Part shown: positions 31,851 through 37,541 of the stretch, piece by piece | Layout of the letters: each line of letters starts with the position of its first letter | Numbering within the stretch: position 1 is the stretch's first letter | Assembly: GCF_002551005.1 (NCBI RefSeq) | Contig: NZ_NVOY01000028.1 | Coordinates: 1-37,541, forward strand | Origin: Bacillus pseudomycoides | Lineage (GTDB): Bacteria; Bacillota; Bacilli; Bacillales; Bacillaceae_G | Reading direction: 5' to 3' | DNA: 37,541 nt | The notes under the pieces: model-generated | The model's database searches: none | What the model was told of the DNA's origin: nothing | Seen by the model: the letters and a program-made list of their open reading frames with translations, nothing else | Made by a program: the position numbers and the translations under genes

Positions 31851-32346
31851 TATAAATTAAAATTAAATAAATTTATACAAACAAACTCCCTAAAAATTAT
31901 TACAATCCCTTTTCGAGTGTGTAGGATTCCTTATTAAGAAAACCCTTGAATTCTTTCAATGGAGTGAAGAGATACGTTTTCTATCTAAGTTGTAGAGTAG
32001 AAAACAGGAATTAGATATTGTCTTCTTGTCCTTGCGTTTTAGAATGCTCCACCTTACTAAGCCAAGCAGGAGGGCAATTCCTTTTCCTACTTTCCCTCAT
32101 ACAGCTTTCCTATGCTCTTCTTTATTTTGGTATGGATCTAGCCACTTATCAAAAATGCAATAAGAATATTGAGGCTCCAAGAATGATTGACAAGTACCAT
32201 GTTGTTTTGTTTAAACTTCGTTAGGTCAGAATTTACAAATTTCCTTTTACTTGAATTTAAAATAAGGAAAAAATTTTTAATAAAATATATTGAATTAGAT
32301 AAAGTTTTTATGTACCCTATTGTTATAACATTACATCATTATTACT
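31851..32346. other. Gene-free gap, probably degraded sequence
   Basis: No ORF here has both a start signal and a recognisable product. Short open stretches exist on both strands (for example plus-strand 32018-32224 and 32187-32414, and a minus-strand stretch reading GKGIALLLGLVRWSILKRKD near 32030-32110), none with a ribosome site. Together with the IID relic to the right, this looks like decayed coding DNA between two divergent sugar loci. Confidence 0.4.
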
Positions 32347-32560
32347 TTTATAGACTTCAAAAAATTAGAAGCCCACGGTTTCGCTCGTTCCATGTTCCAT
32401 TATTTCTATTCTAAATACGTTATATAAAGATAATACAAGTGAATAAGAGAAAGCTCTAAAAAGACATTCTGTTTTTCACAATACTGAACCTCCATCTGGA
32501 AGTCTTGTAAATAGTATTGTTGCTTCATTTAGAAGAAAAAGAAAAGTTAAACCTAATTCA
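32347..32560 (+). pseudogene. Decayed PTS EIID N-terminal fragment
   Basis: The plus strand encodes FKKLEAHGFARSM (32356-32394), then, after a frame change and a stop, EKALKRHSVFHNTEPPSGSL and VNSIVAS, then LEEKEK in yet another frame. These align residue for residue with the intact EIID at 27499-28305 (FEKLEAHGFAHSM; KEALKRHSVFYNTEPQVGSV; VNGVVASLEEERA). About 60 residues are recognisable; the rest of EIID is deleted up to the manA ribosome site. It implies that a PTS operon once stood directly upstream of manA. Confidence 0.8.
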
Positions 32561-32573
32561 GGAGGTAATAAAA

Positions 32574-33518
32574 GTGCAACCTTTATTTTTAAAATCAATT
32601 TTTAAAGAACGAATTTGGGGTGGAACAGCCTTACAAACAGAATTTGGTTACGCTATTCCTAATGATAAAACAGGTGAATGTTGGGCAATTTCCGCTCATT
32701 CAAATGGACCTTCGATCATAGAAAATGGACTATATGCCGGTATGGCATTGGACGAGCTATGGAAAAAGCATCCTGAGCTATTTGGCAATCCAAAGGATAA
32801 GGTCTTTCCTCTTTTAACAAAAATATTAGATGCGAACATGGATTTATCCGTTCAGGTCCACCCAGAAGATTCTTATGCAAAGGTTCATGAGAATGGTGAG
32901 CTTGGCAAAACAGAATGCTGGTATATTCTTGATTGCAAAGAAGGAGCCGATATGATCTTCGGCCACAATGCGCAAACAAAAGAGGAATTAGTTGAGCAAA
33001 TAAACAAAGGAAATTGGAACGAACTGCTGCGCAGAGTGAAAATTAAACCTAGTGACTTTTTCTATGTTCCAAGCGGAACCATTCACGCATTATGTGAAGG
33101 TACTCTAGTATTAGAAACACAGCAAAGTTCTGACACAACCTACAGAGTGTATGATTATGATCGTAGAGATGACAACGGTAACTTGCGGGAACTTCATTTA
33201 GAAAAAGCCATAGATGTAACAACTGTGCCATATCATAACACTGCGGTTCCGCCTAAAGTTGAGAAAAAGAATAATGTAATAATTACCACATTTGTAGAAT
33301 CAGAATTTTTCTCAGTGTACAAGTGGGATGTAAAAGGGGAAGCTATTTTTTCATTTAATGATCAATATTTGCTTTTAAGTGTTATCAAGGGGGACGGTGT
33401 CCTTGTTCATAATGGAGACAAATACTCACTAAAAAAAGGAACACATTTAATTATTCCAGTAGGATTAGGTGAATTTGAAGTAGATGGAGACTGTGAATTG
33501 ATCGTTTCCCATCCGTAA
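32574..33518 (+). CDS. manA: Mannose-6-phosphate isomerase, class I
   Basis: 314 residues, the normal length of Bacillus ManA, from GTG 32574 after AGGAGGTAATAAAA. An upstream in-frame ATG belongs to the EIID relic. The start MQPLFLKSIFKERIWGGTAL is typical. Zinc ligands are Q94 and H96 (LSVQVHPED), E114 (GKTECWYI) and H171 (VPSGTIHAL); the catalytic Arg region is SDTTYRVYDYDR. It interconverts mannose-6-P and fructose-6-P. It may be redundant with the PMI domain of the divergent operon's 579-residue protein. Its own promoter is unclear because the former PTS genes upstream have decayed. Confidence 0.93.
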   Translation: MQPLFLKSIFKERIWGGTALQTEFGYAIPNDKTGECWAISAHSNGPSIIENGLYAGMALDELWKKHPELFGNPKDKVFPLLTKILDANMDLSVQVHPEDSYAKVHENGELGKTECWYILDCKEGADMIFGHNAQTKEELVEQINKGNWNELLRRVKIKPSDFFYVPSGTIHALCEGTLVLETQQSSDTTYRVYDYDRRDDNGNLRELHLEKAIDVTTVPYHNTAVPPKVEKKNNVIITTFVESEFFSVYKWDVKGEAIFSFNDQYLLLSVIKGDGVLVHNGDKYSLKKGTHLIIPVGLGEFEVDGDCELIVSHP

Positions 33519-33548
33519 TATAGAAGAGCTTTATGTAATTGAAACAGG

Positions 33549-33578
33549 ATAAGAAAAGATCCGACAATCTTTTCTTAT
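33549..33578 (+). terminator. Possible manA terminator
   Basis: ATAAGAAAAGAT / ATCTTTTCTTAT (33549-33560 with 33567-33578), loop CCGACA, 30 bases after the stop. The T-run is poor (AAATTG), so termination is uncertain. Confidence 0.45.
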
Positions 33579-33604
33579 AAATTGAATAAAAGCTTAATTC
33601 AACA

Positions 33605-33662
33605 GGGAACCGTACGGTGGTGTGAAAGAGATAAATGGGGATTAGTCGCCTCCCCCTTTCTC
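33605..33662 (+). other. Possible group II intron 3'-end remnant (domains V/VI)
   Basis: GGGAACCGTACGGTGGTGTG followed by AAAGAGAT and a GGGG...CCCC / GAGA...TCTC hairpin resembles the 3' ends of bacterial group II introns, where a GTACGGT-GGTGTGAGAG phrase closes domain V and a hairpin forms domain VI. No reverse transcriptase ORF or 5' end is present. The call is from recalled motif resemblance only. Confidence 0.35.
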
Positions 33663-33665
33663 AAT

Positions 33666-34150
33666 TTGGTAGGCCTTTATCCCACAACAAAAAGTCATTT
33701 CTACTTCGTTTTGATATTGATCTTGCTAGAGACCAACAACTAATTCCAATTAGGTATTAGATTTATTGGATAAAAAATTTGATTGCTTCGATTTGAGAGA
33801 TAGTAGTAACTATAGATTGAATGCAGACAATAAACTCATTTTTATCAATTATGGAATGACTAAACGCTTATATGAATCGGAGTCCATTAGCCGAAACTAG
33901 TGTGCTTAGACGATGTTATTTGTGCAATAAGGAGTAGTGTTTAATTCTTGATTCTAATTCAACTAAATCAAGTAGTGATCGTCATTTTGACTGTTATTTG
34001 ATTTTCCTTTCCAAACACCGTCCTATGAAGGACATTTCTTCTAAACTACAGAAATGTCCTTCACTCTGATTTTCGATACAAGATGGCAATTAACTTAAAA
34101 AAGCCGCCTCTATTTATAGTACGGTTCAGCGTAATTCATCATGAATAAAA
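33666..34150. other. Gene-free gap
   Basis: No gene was recognised on either strand. A hairpin TGAAGGACATTTCT / AGAAATGTCCTTCA (34026-34039 with 34050-34063) stands without a T-run. The rest is AT-rich sequence with scattered stops, probably decayed accessory DNA together with the intron-like fragment on its left. Confidence 0.45.
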
Positions 34151-34152
34151 AT

Positions 34153-34182
34153 CAGGCCTTATCGATTTTTCGATAAGGCCTG
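34153..34182 (-). terminator. Terminator of the rlmCD-type gene
   Basis: CAGGCCTTATCGA / TCGATAAGGCCTG (34153-34165 with 34170-34182), TTTT loop. On the minus strand it is followed by ATTTTTATTC. It begins about 20 bases past the stop codon. Confidence 0.85.
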
Positions 34183-34200
34183 TCCTTCAATGCTGTACCT

Positions 34201-35586
34201 TTACTTTTCTTTTCTAACAAGCTTCACCACATTCTCCACATGCGCTGTATGCGGGAACATATCCACCGGCTGTATATATTCTACGTCATAACTCTTCATC
34301 AACGTTTTCACATCACGCGCAAGTGATGATGGATTACAAGATACATACACAACCTTTTTCGGTTTTACTTTTAAAATTGTTTCGAGTAATTTATCATCAC
34401 AGCCTGTACGCGGCGGATCAACAACGATTACATCAGGACTCCAGCCTTCTTTTACCCATTTTGGCAGCCATTGTTCCGCTTTTCCAGCCTCGTACTTTGT
34501 ATTTGTGAAGCCGTGACGCTTCGCATTTTCCTTCGCATCTTCAATCGCTTCTGGAATGACATCCATACCGCGTACTTCGGCTGCATCTTTTGCAAGCCAC
34601 AGTCCAATTGTACCAACGCCGCAATACGCATCTACGATTTTTTCTTTTCCTGTTAAAGCAGCTGCTTTTTTCGCTTCGTTATATAACACAACTGTTTGCT
34701 CAGGATTTAACTGGAAGAATGCGCGTGCAGATAATTCAAATGATAAATCACCAAGTGTTTCTTGAATCACTTCTTTTCCAGCTAAGCGGAATGTTTTATC
34801 ACCGAAGATAACTGATGTGTTACGGCCATTGACGTTTTGCATAATCGATTTTACAGATGGCATTTGTTTTTGCACTTCTGCAATAAATTGCTCTTTATTT
34901 GGCAATTCTTCTTTTGTCGTAATTAATGTAACTTGCACTTCCCCTGTTTGCACAGCAGCACGCGTCACAATTGTCCGTACAAGACCTTTTTGTTTTCTCT
35001 CATTGTAAATAGAAATGTTCAGTTTTTCTAATATACGTCTTACCACTTTTGTTGCTTCGTTTGTTGCTTTATGTTGAATCATACAATGAGAAATATCAAT
35101 TAAGCGGTGTGAATTTTGCTCATATAATCCTGTAATGACTTTTTCATCTTTGCGTCCTACTTGTAATTGACTTTTATTACGATAATGCCACGGATCTCCC
35201 ATGCCAAGTGTCTTACGAATCTTATCTTCCATACTTCCGTTCATGTACTTCTCAAATGCTTGTACAACGATATCACGCTTTTGATTTAATTGCTCTTGAT
35301 AATCTAAATGCTGAAGCTGACAACCGCCGCATTTCTCATATACAGCACATGGCGGTTTTACGCGATGCGGGGAAGCTTTACGAATTTTTTTCACTTTTGC
35401 TTCTGCAAAACCACGCCCCATTTTCGTTGTTTCTGCAACAACTTCTTCTCCTGGAAGCGCCCCTGGAATGAAGACAACTTGTCTCTTAAAGTAACCTACG
35501 CCCTCTCCGTTAATCCCTAGGCGCTTAATTGTCACCGGAAACGTTTGACCAACTTCTAACTTACTCTCATGTTGTTTTTGTATCAT
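34201..35586 (-). CDS. rlmD: 23S rRNA (uracil-C5)-methyltransferase RlmCD/RlmD type
   Basis: 461 residues. A TRAM domain (about 8-70) is followed by a 4Fe-4S cluster motif with C80, C86, C89 ([12 protein letters not shown]) and C168 (DISHCMIQH). The SAM-dependent methyltransferase domain then shows [23 protein letters not shown] and catalytic C417 in [12 protein letters not shown]. In Bacillus the single RlmCD enzyme makes m5U at 23S positions 747 and 1939. The name rlmCD would be as apt as rlmD. AGAGGTGTAACA precedes the ATG. Next upstream is the glycosylase gene, as in the B. subtilis yfjO-yfjP pair. Confidence 0.92.
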   Translation of the reverse strand: MIQKQHESKLEVGQTFPVTIKRLGINGEGVGYFKRQVVFIPGALPGEEVVAETTKMGRGFAEAKVKKIRKASPHRVKPPCAVYEKCGGCQLQHLDYQEQLNQKRDIVVQAFEKYMNGSMEDKIRKTLGMGDPWHYRNKSQLQVGRKDEKVITGLYEQNSHRLIDISHCMIQHKATNEATKVVRRILEKLNISIYNERKQKGLVRTIVTRAAVQTGEVQVTLITTKEELPNKEQFIAEVQKQMPSVKSIMQNVNGRNTSVIFGDKTFRLAGKEVIQETLGDLSFELSARAFFQLNPEQTVVLYNEAKKAAALTGKEKIVDAYCGVGTIGLWLAKDAAEVRGMDVIPEAIEDAKENAKRHGFTNTKYEAGKAEQWLPKWVKEGWSPDVIVVDPPRTGCDDKLLETILKVKPKKVVYVSCNPSSLARDVKTLMKSYDVEYIQPVDMFPHTAHVENVVKLVRKEK

Positions 35587-35596
35587 TGTTACACCT

Positions 35597-36460
35597 CTAC
35601 TCTATACTTTTCCATAAATACAATGATGCATAACTGCAATATGGTTCACACTCTTGTTTCATTCGTTCTAAAAATACGTCATCTGGCTTTTGTTCTAATT
35701 GGAATAACTGTTGAAGCGCACGTTGAATCCCGATATCTGCTTTTGGAAACATATTTTGACGTCCAAGAGCAAACAGTAAGAAATTTTGTACAGTCCATGC
35801 TCCAATACCTCGTATTGGTAATAGCATTGCTGCAACTTCTTCGTCTGTTTTTCCCTCTAACTCTTCTAAGTTTAACTTTCCATCCACAATATGCTGTGCA
35901 AGTCCAATGATATACTCTGCTTTGCGCTGACTAAATTTTTGATTTCTCAATTCTTCTACCTTAATAGTTGCTACTTGTTCAGGAGTCGGAAAAAAGAAAA
36001 CACCCTGTTTCTCCGTTCCATATGTTTTTACAAATTGTTCTGTAAGTGCTGTCGCAAATTTCAAGTGAACTTGTTGATGAATAATACAACGTAGAAGACA
36101 AGCAAAATAATCGAACTCTAAAATAATTGGAGTATATGCAAATGTTTCAAAAAGCGGCCGTAATGATGTGTTTAAAAAATGATGCTGAATCTCATGAAAA
36201 GGTTGATTCCATTGAAAAATAGAAGAAATACGCTTCATAATTTCGTCTTGTTTATCGCTTTGGCTAGAAATCCAAAATTGCGGCTCTTCAGTTATCCCCT
36301 TCCCTTGTACACGGACAATCATTTGTTCTCCATCTAAGGTAAGCGGCACATCAATTGCCTTATCTTCTAAATGAATGATATGTAACGAGTCAAAAGATAA
36401 ACGTTTTAATACTTCTTCAAAACGATATGGATAGTCTAACGCAATTTGTTCGCTCCACAT
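35597..36460 (-). CDS. DNA-3-methyladenine glycosylase, AlkA-like (HhH-GPD)
   Basis: 287 residues from ATG 36460 (GAGGAATGT upstream; the longer ORF lacks a signal). The N-terminal beta-rich AlkA-like domain is at about 1-105. The HhH-GPD core is at about 115-285, with [20 protein letters not shown] as the helix-hairpin-helix and catalytic D242 in [12 protein letters not shown]. It removes alkylated purines in base excision repair. It lies 10 bases upstream of the rlmD-type gene on the same strand, so the two are probably cotranscribed. The pairing and the family correspond to B. subtilis yfjP-yfjO. Confidence 0.88.
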   Translation of the reverse strand: MWSEQIALDYPYRFEEVLKRLSFDSLHIIHLEDKAIDVPLTLDGEQMIVRVQGKGITEEPQFWISSQSDKQDEIMKRISSIFQWNQPFHEIQHHFLNTSLRPLFETFAYTPIILEFDYFACLLRCIIHQQVHLKFATALTEQFVKTYGTEKQGVFFFPTPEQVATIKVEELRNQKFSQRKAEYIIGLAQHIVDGKLNLEELEGKTDEEVAAMLLPIRGIGAWTVQNFLLFALGRQNMFPKADIGIQRALQQLFQLEQKPDDVFLERMKQECEPYCSYASLYLWKSIE

Positions 36461-36499
36461 ACATTCCTCATCCTTTTTACACATCATTATAGCATGAGA

Positions 36500-36526
36500 A
36501 AACCGCAAGCATACATGCTTACGGTT
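36500..36526 (-). terminator. Terminator after pdaA
   Basis: AACCGCAAGCAT / ATGCTTACGGTT (one mismatch, 36501-36512 with 36514-36525), overlapping the pdaA stop. On the minus strand it is followed by TTTCTC. It separates pdaA from the glycosylase gene. Confidence 0.6.
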
Positions 36527-37301
36527 GATTGCCTTTTACTAAATCATCTAAGCTTTTAAAATGATACCCCTTCTCGCGTAAATCATCAATGATTTTCGCA
36601 AGTGCTTCTGTGTTATCCTTCGAAACAGAATGCAGCAAAATAATCGCCCCGGGGTGAACCATATTCATTACATTACTATGAGCATATTGCCATCCTCTTT
36701 GCTGATCCACTTTCCAATCGAGAAAAGCAAGTGACCAAAAGACATTATAATAGCCCATATCTTTCGCTAGTGCCAATGTACGTTCACTGAAAATTCCACG
36801 CGGCGGCCGAACATACCGTACTTCTTTTTGTCCCGTTACCTTTTTAATTTCATCTGTTACAGTTTGCAATTCTTCACGAAGCTTTGCGTCGTTTACCGTT
36901 GTAAAATCTGGATGAGTCTGTGAATGGTTTCCAACAATATGTCCTTCATTTGCCATTCGTTTTAATAAATCTTGTTGAGTTTTAATATAGTGTCCTGTCA
37001 CAAAAAAGGTTGCCGGGACCTTCTTTTCTTTTAACACATCGAGAATTTTTCCGGTAAAACCATTTTCATATCCATTATCAAACGTTAAATAAATATCTTT
37101 TTTCTTTGTATCCCCTAAATAAAATCCTCCGTTTTTCTGCAGCAACTCTGTAAATTTTTGACCAGCATCCGGAGGAGTTTCATTTTTCGCACGCGGAATT
37201 CCCCAATGATTTGGCGTATTCACATAAGCAAGCACAGAAGCCGGAACAAGTACCATCATAATTGAAAAGATAATACCAATGTATAACCAATTACGCTTCA
37301 T
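36519..37301 (-). CDS. pdaA: Delta-lactam-biosynthetic de-N-acetylase (spore cortex)
   Basis: 260 residues with a signal peptide at about 1-25 (LYIGIIFSIMMVLVPASVLA). The NodB-type deacetylase domain has TFDNGYENG (73-81, the PdaA form of TFDDGP), metal ligands H126 and H130 in GNHSQTHPD, and VRPPRG at 164-169. In Bacillus this enzyme deacetylates muramic acid after CwlD action to form muramic delta-lactam in spore cortex, needed for germination. AAGGAGCTTATACA precedes the ATG. The rlmD-glycosylase-pdaA neighbourhood matches B. subtilis yfjO-yfjP...yfjS (pdaA). No sigma-G promoter was recognised with confidence. Confidence 0.93.
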   Translation of the reverse strand: MKRNWLYIGIIFSIMMVLVPASVLAYVNTPNHWGIPRAKNETPPDAGQKFTELLQKNGGFYLGDTKKKDIYLTFDNGYENGFTGKILDVLKEKKVPATFFVTGHYIKTQQDLLKRMANEGHIVGNHSQTHPDFTTVNDAKLREELQTVTDEIKKVTGQKEVRYVRPPRGIFSERTLALAKDMGYYNVFWSLAFLDWKVDQQRGWQYAHSNVMNMVHPGAIILLHSVSKDNTEALAKIIDDLREKGYHFKSLDDLVKGNQP

Positions 37302-37411
37302 TGTATAAGCTCCTTTTCCTATATAATCGTACTTGTAGTTTCTGTGTCTATAATTTTTTCATGCTGAACACGTTTTTCCATTTATACCAATACAAAGCAA
37401 GAAGCTGATTC

Positions 37412-37472
37412 AATATATCGGCGCTTTTCATAATATATCGACCGCTTTTTAAAATTTATCGGCGCTTCGACA
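37412..37472. repeat. Three imperfect tandem repeats of about 20 bp
   Basis: Units start at 37412, 37432 and 37453: AATATATCGGCGCTTTTCAT, AATATATCGACCGCTTTTTA(A) and AATTTATCGGCGCTTCGACA. The common core is TATCGRC(C)GCTT. They lie upstream of pdaA and next to a further repeat-like block. Confidence 0.6.
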
Positions 37473-37541
37473 TGGGATAAAGTGAAACTTCCATCAGTGA
37501 CGCTTTTCTCACTGATGGCTAGTTGAACCAATCGGGCTTTT
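37473..37541. repeat. B. cereus-group intergenic repeat (bcr-like), cut by the window end
   Basis: GGGATAAAGTGAAACTTCCATCAGTG, split here as GGGATAAAGTG and AAACTTCCATCAGTG, is followed by the complementary CACTGATGG (hairpin 37491-37519). It then runs into TTGAACCAATCGGGCTTTT. This resembles the start of interspersed repeats common in B. cereus-group genomes. The recognition is from memory and the element is incomplete. Confidence 0.45.

Noticed and set aside
37302-37400. Possible sigma-G promoter for pdaA
   Set aside because: No pair of hexamers with acceptable spacing to the sigma-G consensus could be made, although pdaA is a forespore gene in B. subtilis.

Overview
The window is a low-GC Firmicutes chromosome segment. 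Protein content (spore delta-lactam deacetylase PdaA, sporulation membrane protein YtaF, RlmCD-type methyltransferase next to an AlkA-type glycosylase, a second TruA), AT-rich intergenic DNA and strong AGGAGG ribosome sites all point to the Bacillus cereus group (cereus/thuringiensis/anthracis complex). No rRNA, tRNA or CRISPR array was seen.

Layout. 1-2200: accessory debris, with a cut gene for a cell-wall hydrolase-like protein, a collapsed IS66-type transposase, and a minus-strand run of very small genes, one resembling the Fur-regulated FbpA family. 2200-9950: mostly core genes: a penicillin-binding/beta-lactamase-like serine hydrolase, a VOC protein, an N-acetylglucosamine PTS transporter (nagP) with a cre-like site, glutaminase (glsA), a DUF3969-type protein, ytaF, and an XRE-DUF1232 protein. 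Two copies of a structured GC-richer repeat lie at 6428-6483 and 8371-8441. 9950-14354: a RocE-like amino acid permease and a lipoyl-like 84-residue protein lie opposite a sigma-54 activator. A good -24/-12 element (11937-11952) points at the lipoyl-like gene. truA2 follows. 14790-18350: a DinB-fold protein, an NTF2-like protein, and an aldo/keto reductase divergent from a TetR regulator.

18483-24244 is the most notable region. It looks like a derelict Tn3-family transposon of the Tn4430 (TnpI/TnpA) type. A complete 38-bp terminal repeat is at 24207-24244, a broken tnpI fused in frame to the start of a Tn3 tnpA is at 18483-19157, and repeats typical of a TnpI resolution site are at 19177-19223. 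Between them is a five-gene cargo: OmpR-type regulator, sensor kinase, ABC ATPase and two lantibiotic-immunity-like permeases (LanRK-LanFEG order). The terminal repeat interrupts a phage-type DnaD/replisome-organiser gene at an exact codon boundary. The cargo ORFs are intact, so a peptide-antibiotic sensing and export unit seems to have been delivered and then fixed by loss of the transposition functions.

25000-33520: an L,D-transpeptidase, then a GntR/UTRA regulator beside a complete mannose-family PTS operon (minus strand: kinase-like/PMI fusion, IIA, IIB, IIC, IID). A shared TTATAACGT motif upstream of both regulator and operon suggests the regulator controls both. Facing it is a second, stand-alone manA preceded by the decayed remains of another IID gene. 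33520-34150 holds only debris, including a possible group II intron 3' end. 34200-37300 is a conserved core block (rlmCD, AlkA-type glycosylase, pdaA), ending in B. cereus-type intergenic repeats.
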